From contig JBCCHB010000026.1 of NCBI GenBank assembly GCA_039028975.1, forward strand, positions 61,289 through 125,288: a stretch of 64,000 nucleotides of DNA, given 5' to 3'. Of the stretch, positions 53,096 to 62,494 are shown in pieces (within the stretch, counting starts at the first letter, position 1; each line of letters starts with the position of its first letter). The DNA comes from JAHBNG01 sp039028975. GTDB taxonomy: Bacteria; Chloroflexota; Anaerolineae; Caldilineales; Caldilineaceae. Position numbers and translations under genes: made by a program. Under the pieces are notes generated by a model. It did no database searches, had not been told where the DNA came from, and was given only the letters and a program-made list of their open reading frames with translations.

Positions 53096-55105
53096 TTATG
53101 CCGAAGCAGGTATTGCTGCCCCTGACTGTTGTCTTTGAGAGGAGGGCTGTGGGTGAGGCCAAATGCAGATAATCGTTCCCAGAACCAGAACAACCCCACC
53201 AATCCACATCCATACAGTAAGTGGATTAACAAATATAGAAAAGGTTGCCGTTTCTCCACCATTTTCCCAGCCATTCAGCACTACATAGAGATCCTCACTC
53301 AGGCGCATGTGGAGTCCGACTTCGCTCGTTGGCATTTCGGGTGTCTTGTCATAGATGTTGCGTCTCGGTGCCACCACACCAACAGGCCGTCCAGACTCTG
53401 CACGGCTGATGGACAGATATGTTCGTACTTCAGTGAGGTTGCTCTCTCGTCGGTTTTCTAGTCCATCGTACTGAAATCGATAGCCAGTAAGCACAACACT
53501 TTCACCCTCAGAAAGCGTGACATTTGTCGTTGTTAGGTAAAACTCGTTGCCTATAACCGCCACACCAATCATCACAATGCCAAGGTGGACAATGTACCCA
53601 CCGTAGCGTTGTCCATTGCGGCGTAGAAGCTGTCCCATGGACACAAGCAGATTCTCTTCCTTCACCTGCTGTCGGGCCGCGATACCACGCCAATACTCCT
53701 GAATGATTGTGGCGACAACCAACGCACAAATCGAAAGCCCAACAATAGGATAAATCTTTTGGCTGTAGAAGGAAAAAGCACCAGCAAAAATTACCATAGC
53801 TAGCACAGGCCAAGTAAACTGCTTACGCAATGCGGAAGCACTGGTTCGTCTCCATCCAAGGAGGGGACCAATGCCCATGAGTAGAACCAGCAAAAGGAAA
53901 AGGGGTCCATTGACCTGATCAAACCAGGGTTTGGCAACGCTGATACGGCTGCCAGTAACAATCTCGCTAAACATGGGGAAAAACGTACCCCAAAGGGTTG
54001 TAAATGCAATACCAGTAAAGAGCCAATTGTTGGCGAGGAAGGCACCTTCTCGGCTCATAGCAGATTCAACTGGCTTCTCGTCGCGTAGGAGCGGCATCCG
54101 ATCATAAAGTAACCAGAGAAAAGAGAATGCGTTCAAGCCCAGGAAAACCAGAAAGTAGATACCTACATCACTTTGAGCAAAGCTGTGTACGCTTTCCAAA
54201 ATTCCGCTGCGGGTTGTGAAAGTCCCCAGAATAACCAAAAAATAGGTCAGCCAGATCATGAGAACATTCCAGACCTTCATGGTTCCCTTGCGTTCTTGGA
54301 TCAAGATGCTGTGCAGAAAGGCTGTTGCCGTTAGCCAAGGGAGGAAGCTGGCATTTTCCACGGGATCCCACGCCCAGTATCCCCCCCAGCCCAGTTCCAT
54401 ATAGGCCCACTGGCTACCCATCAAAATGCCGGCGGAGAGAAACGCCCAGGAAACCAACGTCCAGCGACGGACAGCGCGGACCCACTGATTCCCTACCTGT
54501 TTACTGAGCAATGCTCCCATGGCAAAAGCGAAGGGAATTGCAATCCCTACATAGCCCAAATAGAGCATAACCGGATGAATCACCATCCAGTAGTTTTGCA
54601 GTAGTGGATTTAAACCTTGACCATCCTCAACTCGAAAATCAACTCGCTCAAAGGGATTCTCGGCAAAGACGAGCAGAATCAAAAAGAAGAGCATGGTGCT
54701 CAAAAGAACCGCATTGACAAATGGCATCAATCCGGTATGAGTCCGGCGATAGGTTAGTACGACGGCTACAGAGTAGAGGGACAGAATAAGGGTCCAGAAG
54801 AGAAGGCTGCCAGCCTGCCCACCCCAAATGGCAGCAAATTTGTAGAATGTAGGCAGCGCAACCTCAGAATGATTCCAGACGTAGAGCAGCTCAAAGTTAT
54901 CGTTGAGAAGACCCCGCCACAGGATTATTGAGGCCAAAACAACCAGACCGCTGACAGCATAAATGGCGTGAAAGCTACTCTCCGTAAAGCCACGATTCCG
55001 CTGCCAGCCTCCAACCAGCCCTGCGACCGTGCCGTACAATGCGAAGACCAGGGCCATAACAAGAAAAAGATAGCCTACATCGAATATGGTAGATGGGTTA
55101 AACAT
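53096..55105 (-). CDS. ccmF: Cytochrome c heme lyase subunit CcmF
   Basis: A 669-residue membrane protein with about 14-15 helices. The heme-handling WWD-type segment is GYWAWDPVENASFLPWLTAT, preceded by the conserved MGSQWAYMELGWGG. Histidines near VIHPVMLYLGYVGIAIPFAF and in HSFAQSDVG can serve as heme b/c ligands. The periplasmic region near residues 520-610 is variable. With CcmH and CcmG it joins heme to the CXXCH motif of apocytochromes. It overlaps nothing; ccmG lies 17 bp upstream. Confidence 0.95.
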   Translation of the reverse strand: MFNPSTIFDVGYLFLVMALVFALYGTVAGLVGGWQRNRGFTESSFHAIYAVSGLVVLASIILWRGLLNDNFELLYVWNHSEVALPTFYKFAAIWGGQAGSLLFWTLILSLYSVAVVLTYRRTHTGLMPFVNAVLLSTMLFFLILLVFAENPFERVDFRVEDGQGLNPLLQNYWMVIHPVMLYLGYVGIAIPFAFAMGALLSKQVGNQWVRAVRRWTLVSWAFLSAGILMGSQWAYMELGWGGYWAWDPVENASFLPWLTATAFLHSILIQERKGTMKVWNVLMIWLTYFLVILGTFTTRSGILESVHSFAQSDVGIYFLVFLGLNAFSFLWLLYDRMPLLRDEKPVESAMSREGAFLANNWLFTGIAFTTLWGTFFPMFSEIVTGSRISVAKPWFDQVNGPLFLLLVLLMGIGPLLGWRRTSASALRKQFTWPVLAMVIFAGAFSFYSQKIYPIVGLSICALVVATIIQEYWRGIAARQQVKEENLLVSMGQLLRRNGQRYGGYIVHLGIVMIGVAVIGNEFYLTTTNVTLSEGESVVLTGYRFQYDGLENRRESNLTEVRTYLSISRAESGRPVGVVAPRRNIYDKTPEMPTSEVGLHMRLSEDLYVVLNGWENGGETATFSIFVNPLTVWMWIGGVVLVLGTIICIWPHPQPSSQRQQSGAAIPASA

Positions 55106-55122
55106 GGGTAGTAAATAGAGAA

Positions 55123-55848
55123 TTATGGTCGAATATCATCAAGACGACGGTTGAAATCGGCTTCGCTCAAGATGGGGCCGATTATTGTTGTTGAAATGCT
55201 CCCATCTGGACGGATAAAGAAGGTTTCGGGGACTCCTTTAATGCGATATCGCCGAGCAATGCGGCTCTGGAGATCGGGGCCATTGGGATAGGTGACGTCA
55301 AACTCAGCCAGATAGTCAAGCGCGGAATGCTCTTGGTCCAAATAATCTAAGCCAATGAAAACGATCTCCCCTTTTGTCTCTTCGTTCCGCCAGCTTGTTT
55401 CCAAAAGTTCTGCCTCTGCGCGACAAGGATCACACCAGCTTGCCCAAAAATTGAGAACAACCCCTTTGCCCTTTAAATCCGCTAGAGAGATGGTTTCACC
55501 TTCAAATGTAGTAAATTCAAAATCAGGAGCAGCCCCTGCCGCTCGTTGGCTAAAGAGGTTTTGGCGAAAAAGCCCAATAGCGAGGAGCCCTAAAAATGCA
55601 AGAAATATGCCAATCACAACAAAGCGTCCACGGCCTGCCTGTGAGCTAGATGGAGTATCTAATTCCGCTCTGGGGGAGTCCTCATTAGTCACTGCACCTT
55701 CTGAGCTATCGATAGCGGATTGGCGAGAGGAATCTATCGGAGAATGCGATAAAGCATCTTTTGATCTGATTTCCCCCTCTTCGTCGTCAGAATCGGTATT
55801 GGACAAGAAATCATTTCGAATTGGATCAGAAGAAATCTCTTGAGGCAT
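55123..55848 (-). CDS. ccmG: Thioredoxin-like cytochrome c maturation protein (CcmG/ResA type)
   Basis: A 241-residue protein. An acidic/Ser-rich N-terminal extension of about 75 residues precedes a single membrane anchor (FVVIGIFLAFLGLLAIGLF). The thioredoxin fold follows with FWASWCDPCRAEAEL, the WCxxC redox site, then GVPETFFIRPDGSI with the cis-Pro region. It keeps apocytochrome cysteines reduced for heme attachment. Both redox Cys are normal cysteine codons. The long cytoplasmic extension is unusual for the family. Confidence 0.9.
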   Translation of the reverse strand: MPQEISSDPIRNDFLSNTDSDDEEGEIRSKDALSHSPIDSSRQSAIDSSEGAVTNEDSPRAELDTPSSSQAGRGRFVVIGIFLAFLGLLAIGLFRQNLFSQRAAGAAPDFEFTTFEGETISLADLKGKGVVLNFWASWCDPCRAEAELLETSWRNEETKGEIVFIGLDYLDQEHSALDYLAEFDVTYPNGPDLQSRIARRYRIKGVPETFFIRPDGSISTTIIGPILSEADFNRRLDDIRP

Positions 55849-55902
55849 CTTTTATCACATCTATTCATCCCTATCCTCCTCAAGCTGAGGAAGAAAAGGA
55901 AC

Positions 55903-55988
55903 TATGCATAATTCCGTTTGAAAACAGATGTTGTGGCCTTCCACGTAAAACTTCGGGAAACACCTCTTTTCAAAACGGTCAAAGTATT
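55903..55988 (+). repeat. Family A repeat, 86 bp, left end decayed
   Basis: CTATGCATAATTCCG and TTTGAAAAC at the left; TTTTCAAAACGGTCAAAG and TATTA at the right. It lies between ccmG and ccmH. Confidence 0.75.
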
Positions 55989-55998
55989 AAGTAAAACG

Positions 55999-56592
55999 TT
56001 AAGAATCGTACTGCTTTAGTTCTTGCTCAAGCAGTACTTCATAGTCATTTCGATGAGAATTTTGACTCGCAATGGTCGAGCCGGCAGATTGAGAGGGTGG
56101 TCTTTTCGTTGACACAGAAAGCTTCTGCCATTGGTTATACCGAATGAATAACAGATATCCAGCCCCGCCCAGAAGAGCAACGATGGGCACGATCCATGCC
56201 AGCCGGTTGAAGCCTTCGTTTGTCGGCTTTCCCAAGACTTGCGGACCGTACTGATCTAGAAAATAGTCTTGAATTTCTTCTGCACTCGATCCTTCAGCTA
56301 GCTGAATGGCGATTTCCTGTCGCATTTGCTCACATGCTTTTAGTTCACAAGTGTCAAGCCGAACACCAGAGCAAAGTGGACACCATAGACCTCGGGCCAC
56401 GTCATTGATTTGGTCCCGAGAGATTTCGGACGAATCAACCTCTGACTGAGGTCGCTCTATCCTCAATTCCCCTGACGCCGTTTTGGCATGAACTACATGA
56501 TGATTTGCAAGGGAAAGTATACCACAAATAAACAGTGCTTGTAGTACGCTATACCACTGAAGTGAGTGGAAATAAAATTTGACTCGTTTCAT
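55999..56592 (-). CDS. ccmH: Cytochrome c maturation protein CcmH
   Basis: A 197-residue protein. Signal at about 1-36 (ends HHVVHA). The CcmH core has INDVARGLWCPLCSGVRLDT, with CPLC in place of the commoner CxxC loop LRCLVCQ, then ACEQMRQEIAIQLAEGSSAE and DYFLDQYGPQVLG. One C-terminal membrane helix at about 133-150. It reduces or holds apocytochrome c thiols for heme ligation together with CcmF and CcmG. It starts 10 bp after the response regulator-cyclase gene, so it probably belongs to that transcript. Confidence 0.9.
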   Translation of the reverse strand: MKRVKFYFHSLQWYSVLQALFICGILSLANHHVVHAKTASGELRIERPQSEVDSSEISRDQINDVARGLWCPLCSGVRLDTCELKACEQMRQEIAIQLAEGSSAEEIQDYFLDQYGPQVLGKPTNEGFNRLAWIVPIVALLGGAGYLLFIRYNQWQKLSVSTKRPPSQSAGSTIASQNSHRNDYEVLLEQELKQYDS

Positions 56593-56602
56593 GAATGCTC
56601 AA

Positions 56603-57736
56603 TCATAATCTGCCGTTGGATCTGCCGTTACTATAAACATGATAGACATCAACAGGGGTCGCCCGCCCCTTTACAACCCGTGGGCCAAGCATATTGATGT
56701 CAATTGATTCCCCATAGAGCGTGTCAGCATCCAGCAAATCGCGTGTAGAACCGCTGATCAATATCTGTCCGTCTTCACCAGATTCTTGGAGACGTTTGGC
56801 TAAATTGACCTCATCTCCTATAGCAGTATAGTTCATCATCTCTTCTGTGCCAATGTTGCCCACAACTGCTATGCCGGTATTAATGCCAATACTGATATTG
56901 ACCGGGCTATTATTTTGTTGGTTGTACTCGGCAACCTGACGATACATAATGGTTGCACAGCGCACGGCATCGGTAGCGTGGTTTGGGTTACGATCTTCAG
57001 GAAAAAGGGCCATAAAACCATCACCCATAATCTTATCTAAGAAACCGCCATTCTCAGGAACTGGTGTTGTAACCAAAGCCAAATATTCATTGAGCAAATT
57101 AAGTACTTCGTCGGGTTGTAGCTGGTGAGCGAGAGGTGTAAAGTCACAGATATCCATAAACATCACGGTGACTAGCTTGCGTTCCCCGCCAAGCTGAGGT
57201 AAGGAGGGTTCTTTGAGCAACTCTTCTGCTACGGAAGGGGCCATATACAGTTTAAAGATGTCGCGCAGCTTATCATTGGCCTCATCCACCTTCTGCTGGA
57301 GCTCAATATTATGACGCCGCAACCTTACCTTATCCATCACCCTACGAATATTTAGACGGATCTTTCTTAGTTTAAAGGGCTTGCTGACATAATCATCCGC
57401 TCCTGCTAACATAGAACGAACGGCTAATTGCTCAGATGATAATGCACTGACCATGATAACACCAGCGACCTTGTCTGTCTCGCGAATTTTTTCCAAAACT
57501 GCCAAGCCATCCATTTTTGGAATGACGATATCTAAGAGAACAAGATCAGGGCGGATTGCATCAAAGACCTCTATTGCTTGTTGACCATCAATCGCTTCGA
57601 AAATTTCATGGCCATCGGCCTGAAGAACTTTTCGGACCAGTTGTAAGGTACTGGGTTCGTCATCGACTAGCAGAATACGCAATGACTCGTCCCCATCAAG
57701 CTGTACATTCGATGGAAATTGGGGTAAATCTATCAT
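56603..57736 (-). CDS. Response regulator fused to class III adenylate/guanylate cyclase
   Basis: A 377-residue protein. REC domain at about 13-130 with DDEPSTLQL, the phospho-acceptor Asp in PDLVLLDIVIPKMDG and the KPF lysine near 120. A coiled coil at about 135-165 leads to the cyclase domain at about 180-370. Its metal site is MFMDICDFTPLA, then IMGDGFMALFPEDRNP and GINTGIAVVGNIGTEEMMNY, with TAIGDEVNLAKRLQ. Both metal-binding Asp are present; the base-specifying residues are not certain, so cAMP is likely but not proven. It directly precedes ccmH, suggesting joint regulation of cytochrome maturation. GAGGTGAG precedes ATG 57736. Confidence 0.9.
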   Translation of the reverse strand: MIDLPQFPSNVQLDGDESLRILLVDDEPSTLQLVRKVLQADGHEIFEAIDGQQAIEVFDAIRPDLVLLDIVIPKMDGLAVLEKIRETDKVAGVIMVSALSSEQLAVRSMLAGADDYVSKPFKLRKIRLNIRRVMDKVRLRRHNIELQQKVDEANDKLRDIFKLYMAPSVAEELLKEPSLPQLGGERKLVTVMFMDICDFTPLAHQLQPDEVLNLLNEYLALVTTPVPENGGFLDKIMGDGFMALFPEDRNPNHATDAVRCATIMYRQVAEYNQQNNSPVNISIGINTGIAVVGNIGTEEMMNYTAIGDEVNLAKRLQESGEDGQILISGSTRDLLDADTLYGESIDINMLGPRVVKGRATPVDVYHVYSNGRSNGRL

Positions 57737-58703
57737 TACTTCTCACCTCAAAGTTAGTAGCTCGCTGCTGAATTGGCATATTTGTCTTAACTCCTCGCTA
57801 CAAAGGGTATGCTTACTGAAGGGCAGCAACTTACTGAGAATACCATATTCAATACAATATACATAAGACAATTTGATTACAACTCACTCTTGAGTGCAGA
57901 AACCATAAAAATGCACCCCTTGCCTCAACAAGTAAAGTCATTCCAGAAATAGCTCATCCGCTCAGTAGTTCGGTTACCTGCTAGATGCCGTGCTGATACC
58001 ACCAGGAACAATGCCTTACTGAGCGTGCTATATTTTAAAAAAGATTTTCCGGAGACCTGACGGGATTTGAAAACCTGCCAGATCTAAGCGTTGGAAAACA
58101 ATATCTGAATATCTATACCCCCTCTAGCCTTGGGTACTTATTTTTCTGGAACCGCTTAAAGCCAAGGGAAATATGCACATTTGAGTACGTTTATACTCAG
58201 CTTCGTTTTAAAACAATCATAGTGCAGTATAGATAGCGAAGGCCTGGATGTAACAAAACGATTATAATGTCAGTTATTAGTTTACGAAAAATTAATGTAG
58301 TCCGAAGGATTTATACGCTTATTGCGATAATATACAATGTCAGGTATAGATATGTCCCAATTCCTGATATCATCCCTTGTCATCATCACATCCTTTGTCA
58401 TCATAACATCCTTCATTGACATTGCTCCCTCCGTCGTAGCCACACTTTTCCGTTGTTCTATGGTTGTTTTGAGAACAAAATTTTTCTAATGCTCTACAAA
58501 AGGTTAAGGCGTTAAGGCTTGAGCCATAAATAACTTGCGCGAATAATTCGGGTGTGACCCCGTCAAATAACCAAGCTATTTCATTCTTGCTCCTAAACCG
58601 TCTATATTCAATTGTTTTGAGTACGACGTATCCCAACTGTTCCCAACGTCCCAAATCTTATCAATCCGAAGATCTTATATGCTATTAAGGTGAAGATGTA
58701 ATT
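57737..58703. other. Spacer with a deletion-type family A copy
   Basis: No convincing gene in 970 bp. A 94-codon frame at 58370-58654 on the minus strand has a repetitive Asp/Lys tail from a short tandem repeat (tttgtcatcat-type) and is not supported. A 40-bp family A derivative lies at 58192-58231. Confidence 0.5.
58192..58231 (+). repeat. Family A derivative, 40 bp
   Basis: It keeps the left end TATACTCAGCTTCG, TTTTAAAAC, and the right end GTGCAGTATA but lost the interior. Confidence 0.75.
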
Positions 58704-60827
58704 ATGTCCATGTTTGATAGATTATCTGCACAACTCCACTCTATTGAACGGAAACTCAGACTTGTGGTGAACGAATCACAGACTGATGACCCACAAGACC
58801 AAGCCTGGTCGGAAGCCGAAATGAGTTCCCATCTAAATGTAAATCAGTTAACCCAAGACATACAGTTATCTCCCCGATGGGAAAGCCAAACCCAACCAGA
58901 AGGATCCACTACTACTGAGGAAAGAAGATATATCCTTGGTGAATGTCTGCGTGAGCTCCGGCAGAATGTTCATAGAATGCGAGTTCTTTCTGAGGTTACA
59001 AATGATGTAAAAGAAAAGTATCAGGTAGGTGATGTAGTTGAAGCAACCCTTAATGCTGTATGGAATCGTTCCTCTTTGCGCTTTGCAGTGGTTATTCTTG
59101 GAAGGACTGAATTGGGTCCGTATTACTATGCAGGAATGAGGGGGGCGCCTACGCCCTGGCTTCATCTCCTTCACGAATGTCCATTTCCCCTCTCTGGTGC
59201 GTTGGCTGAGACGCTCTTATTAAGGCGCTCGCCACATGAGCCAGATTATCTTTATATTTCAGACTTACAAGAACCGGGCAGGCCAACATCTGACGAATTT
59301 CCCTGGTTGCCTCTAACGGGTTCTCTATTGATGGTGCCTCTACGCGGGGATGATCAAGTCCATGGGGTATTGATGCTAGGCGACAGCCGTCCAGGTGCCT
59401 TCGATTCGCCGAATCGATGTAAGGATTATGAAGATATAGCAACCATAGCAGCGGAGGCGATTCAACAAGCTCAAATGTATCAAGAGATCACCAGCAACGC
59501 AGAAAAGCTGGTGAATGCACAGTTGATAACTCGTGAATTAGCCCTGGTTGAAGACCGCAATGTTTTGATTTCGACTCTCATCCATAAGCTTCCTGCCGTT
59601 TCTGGTAAAATAAAGGTTCAGCTCTTTTTGCCGGACCAGAATCAGACATCGGACACCCAGGAGATTGTACTGACAACCTATCCCACCTACTCTTCAATAT
59701 CCGATTCCCCTCAATTCTCTACACCTCACCCTGTTTTAACCGACGGTCAGGAAAACCTAGCTAGCCCAATTATGGATCTGATCCACTGGTCTCTAAAGTC
59801 TGGACAGCCTCTGTTCTATGATGTTGACACGTTAGAAGCGCAAAGCGACCGCCCCTTATACAACGACACGAGTACCGCTGCAATTATTCCGATGGCCGAT
59901 CAACATCAGATCTATGGTGTTCTTCATATTATGCTCCAGAGTAAGCAGGAGCATCTAGATGAGAGTGAGATGGTTGCACTACGAGTGATTGCCAATAGTG
60001 CCGCAGTCGTGTTGGCAAAGCTACAGGCGATTGAAGAGAAGGATAAGGCTATTTATCGCGCAATGCAGTCATTAGTCGAGTTGGTTGAGACTCGTTTCCC
60101 ACTTCTTCAGGGGCACAGTGGACGGATGGCCCACAACGCCACCTTGTTGGCCCAGAAAATAGGCATTGATGACCCTGAATGTCTTCATATCCGGGTAGCA
60201 GCGTCATTCCACGATGTGGGTATGACCCAAGTAACCCAAAATGATTTCGACGTCATGCCAAAAGCCAATTCGGCGTCAAACCAACCCCAAATTGTACCGC
60301 ATACAACGGCTGAAACTATTCGGGAAAGTTGCCGACTTTTAGAATCTGTTGGAATGAATCAATCCGTTACCCAATATGTTGCTGATTTTGCTAACTATAA
60401 AGAACAGAGCATAACAAGTGCTTCAGTAATTGCACACCAAAGCATAAAAGACAGGCTGATTCGGGACACATCAATCAGTAAAGACGAAATCAAAGATGGT
60501 GCTAGGGTCAGCACCCCAGCCTCGGAAATATCATTAGAAGAGAGCAGATCGAACCCGTTTAATCAGTTTCATCTCGATGATCAAATATGTTCAATTCGCC
60601 AAACCCACTCCGCATCATCTATACCCGACACACAAAATTTCTCTGAAGCAACCCATATTATGGCCTTAGTTGACGAGTTAGATACCTTTTTAATGCAAAC
60701 ACCATCTGCTTTACCCTCTATTGCAGGTCTGGCTCTAGCCTTTCTCCAACAGTCTCAAAATTATCCCTCTCATCTTGTTGAGTCTCTGCAATCACTAATT
60801 GAACAAGAGCTAGTTCTCCTACCCTAA
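58704..60827 (+). CDS. Cytoplasmic GAF-domain protein with degenerate HD domain
   Basis: A 707-residue protein. A Gln/Ser-rich N-terminal region precedes a GAF domain at about 100-255 (VLSEVTNDVKEKYQVGDVVE, ending FDSPNRCKDYEDIATIAAEA), then a second GAF-like domain at about 270-440. An HD-GYP-like helical core follows (about 450-560): LVETRFPLLQGHSGRMAHNA and VAASFHDVGM, where HD is present but the GYP motif is missing. The last 150 residues are Ser-rich with no clear fold. It is probably a signalling or regulatory protein, not an active c-di-GMP phosphodiesterase. AAGGTGAAG precedes ATG 58704. Confidence 0.75.
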   Translation: MSMFDRLSAQLHSIERKLRLVVNESQTDDPQDQAWSEAEMSSHLNVNQLTQDIQLSPRWESQTQPEGSTTTEERRYILGECLRELRQNVHRMRVLSEVTNDVKEKYQVGDVVEATLNAVWNRSSLRFAVVILGRTELGPYYYAGMRGAPTPWLHLLHECPFPLSGALAETLLLRRSPHEPDYLYISDLQEPGRPTSDEFPWLPLTGSLLMVPLRGDDQVHGVLMLGDSRPGAFDSPNRCKDYEDIATIAAEAIQQAQMYQEITSNAEKLVNAQLITRELALVEDRNVLISTLIHKLPAVSGKIKVQLFLPDQNQTSDTQEIVLTTYPTYSSISDSPQFSTPHPVLTDGQENLASPIMDLIHWSLKSGQPLFYDVDTLEAQSDRPLYNDTSTAAIIPMADQHQIYGVLHIMLQSKQEHLDESEMVALRVIANSAAVVLAKLQAIEEKDKAIYRAMQSLVELVETRFPLLQGHSGRMAHNATLLAQKIGIDDPECLHIRVAASFHDVGMTQVTQNDFDVMPKANSASNQPQIVPHTTAETIRESCRLLESVGMNQSVTQYVADFANYKEQSITSASVIAHQSIKDRLIRDTSISKDEIKDGARVSTPASEISLEESRSNPFNQFHLDDQICSIRQTHSASSIPDTQNFSEATHIMALVDELDTFLMQTPSALPSIAGLALAFLQQSQNYPSHLVESLQSLIEQELVLLP

Positions 60828-61274
60828 GATGCTTATTGGTTTCAAGGAGCTATACTAATCTTACAACGAGACTTTGTCATTGCGAGGCACCCAGAGGATA
60901 CCCGCGACGAAAAATCTCCTCTCTTGTTGCCCAAGAAGCTTGCTGAAAAGTCAGTCGTTTCACTCTGGAGATGGATACCCTGTTTGGGGTAATCTACTAC
61001 AGTGCAAGAGCGAACAGCATCTGTCTAAAAAATACTACTTCTAAGATTTTTCGCTTCGTACCTCCGTTGCCGCTTTGCAGCCACTTCATGAGCGAAATAA
61101 TTAGGTGTCCTCGAAGTCTTGTTGTTGTTTTTAGTAAAACACCTCAATCATCTCCTTCCCCTTATAAAGTGTCCCTATAACTTATTTGTCATGTAAAGCT
61201 CATTGGCGCAATATTAAGTCTGTTGTATCCTATAGCATACCCAAGTAGGTTGATTGAATTCCCTTGTGACTACC
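60828..61274. other. Spacer with family C element
   Basis: No gene. A family C copy spans about 60880-61102 (TGTCATTGCGAGGCACCC, AGAGGATACCCGCGACG, TTGCCGCTTTGCAGCCAC), with about 90 bp of extra sequence relative to the copy at 33498. Confidence 0.6.
60880..61102 (+). repeat. Family C repeat
   Basis: It shares CACCCAGAGGATACCCGCGA and GCAGCCACTTCATGAGCG with the element at 33498-33600. The two cores are separated by an insertion of about 90 bp here. Confidence 0.6.
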
Positions 61275-61358
61275 ATATTTGGCTTCGGCTGAAAACCTTA
61301 CTTTGGTTACTCTGGTAGAGTTGTAGAAACCAACGGTTGTCAAATCGTTCGCAGTATA
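61275..61358 (+). repeat. Family A repeat, 84 bp
   Basis: TATTTGGCTTCGGCTGAAAACC at the left is diverged; CGGTTGTCAAATCGTTCG and CAGTATA at the right are clear. It lies in the leader of the dehydrogenase gene. Confidence 0.72.
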
Positions 61359-61395
61359 AATGGTAGTCACAAGACTATGCATCCAGGCTTATTCT

Positions 61396-62424
61396 ATGAA
61401 TTTCGCAATCATCGGCTGTGGTCATATCACTTTGCGACATGCCGAAGCCCTTCAATCGTTGCCCAACACAACACTTGTTGCGCTCTGCGACACTGAGGAA
61501 GAACGGGTTAATCAATACGCCGAGAGTTATAATGCCCAAGCCTATACTGACTATCATCTCATGTTGGAACGGCCAGATATTGACGTGGTCACCGTTTGTG
61601 TGCCCTCGGGCCTACATACCCAGATTGGTATTGATGTAGCCAAAGCTGGTAAGCATGTGTTAGTGGAAAAGCCTATCGCACTGACCTTAGCAGATGCAGA
61701 CGAGCTAATTTGCGTCTGTCATGAAGAGAAGGTCAACTTGGCCGTTGTGCTGCAAAATCGCTTTAATCCACCCATGGTTGCCTTACGCAACGCGCTAGAC
61801 GAGCAGCGACTCGGGCGTATTCTGCTGGGTAACGCAACCGTTCGCTGGTACCGTCCCCAGTCTTACTATGATGTGGGCTGGCGTGGTACCTGGGCTATGG
61901 ATGGTGGCATTCTGCTCAACCAAGCAATTCACCATATTGACGCTCTTGCATGGCTTATAGGCGATGTGCATAGTGTCTTTGCCTATATGGATACCCTGGC
62001 CCATAATATTGAAGTACCAGATGTTTGTGTGGCCACAGTCCGTTTTAAGAATGGGGCCGTTGCAACGATCGAAGCATCGACCCTTACTTATCCCCATAAT
62101 TTAGAAGGTTCCGTTGCCATCTTTGGCGAAAAAGGCTCGATAAAGGTAGGTGGTACGGCTCTGAACCAAACAGAATTTTGGAAGGTAGCGGGCGATTTGG
62201 AACGCGAAAACGAAATCCTGATCCAGGAACACGAAAGTGCGCCGACATCTAGAGGGTATAGCCACCAACAGCAGATCGCCGAGATGGTCTGCGCGATTGA
62301 GGAGGGACGCCCGGCATCAACCAGTGGTGCGGAAGCCCGCAAGTCTTTGGAATTAGTGCTTGCCATTCACGAATCGACCAATTTAGGTCGTGAAGTGTTG
62401 ATCGATCACCCAGAGCTGCCATAG
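61396..62424 (+). CDS. Gfo/Idh/MocA-family sugar dehydrogenase
   Basis: A 342-residue protein. MNFAIIGCGHITLRHAEAL carries the glycine-rich NAD(P) loop. The EKPIALT motif and WRGTWAMDGGILLNQAIHHI, with the likely catalytic His, mark the family. It oxidises a sugar nucleotide or free sugar, as in WlbA/WbpB (UDP-GlcNAcA 3-dehydrogenase). The aminotransferase starts 71 bp after its stop, a pairing seen in 3-amino-sugar pathways, so a 3-keto product handed to the DegT enzyme is a fair inference. ATG 61396 is chosen because the glycine motif follows; the open frame to 61360 falls in the repeat end. Confidence 0.9.
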   Translation: MNFAIIGCGHITLRHAEALQSLPNTTLVALCDTEEERVNQYAESYNAQAYTDYHLMLERPDIDVVTVCVPSGLHTQIGIDVAKAGKHVLVEKPIALTLADADELICVCHEEKVNLAVVLQNRFNPPMVALRNALDEQRLGRILLGNATVRWYRPQSYYDVGWRGTWAMDGGILLNQAIHHIDALAWLIGDVHSVFAYMDTLAHNIEVPDVCVATVRFKNGAVATIEASTLTYPHNLEGSVAIFGEKGSIKVGGTALNQTEFWKVAGDLERENEILIQEHESAPTSRGYSHQQQIAEMVCAIEEGRPASTSGAEARKSLELVLAIHESTNLGREVLIDHPELP

Positions 62425-62494
62425 AGAAATAGTCGTTCAATGACATTGAATAGTAGCTTGCAATCAAGCTGTAACTATAGAGGAAAGTAGAAGC

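Noticed and set aside
55123..56592. More UGA-encoded selenocysteine in the ccm redox proteins
   Set aside because: WCDPC and CPLC sites use ordinary cysteine codons.
58370..58654. 94-codon minus-strand frame
   Set aside because: Its end is a short tandem repeat, its composition is unlike neighbours, no RBS is clear, and no family is recognised.
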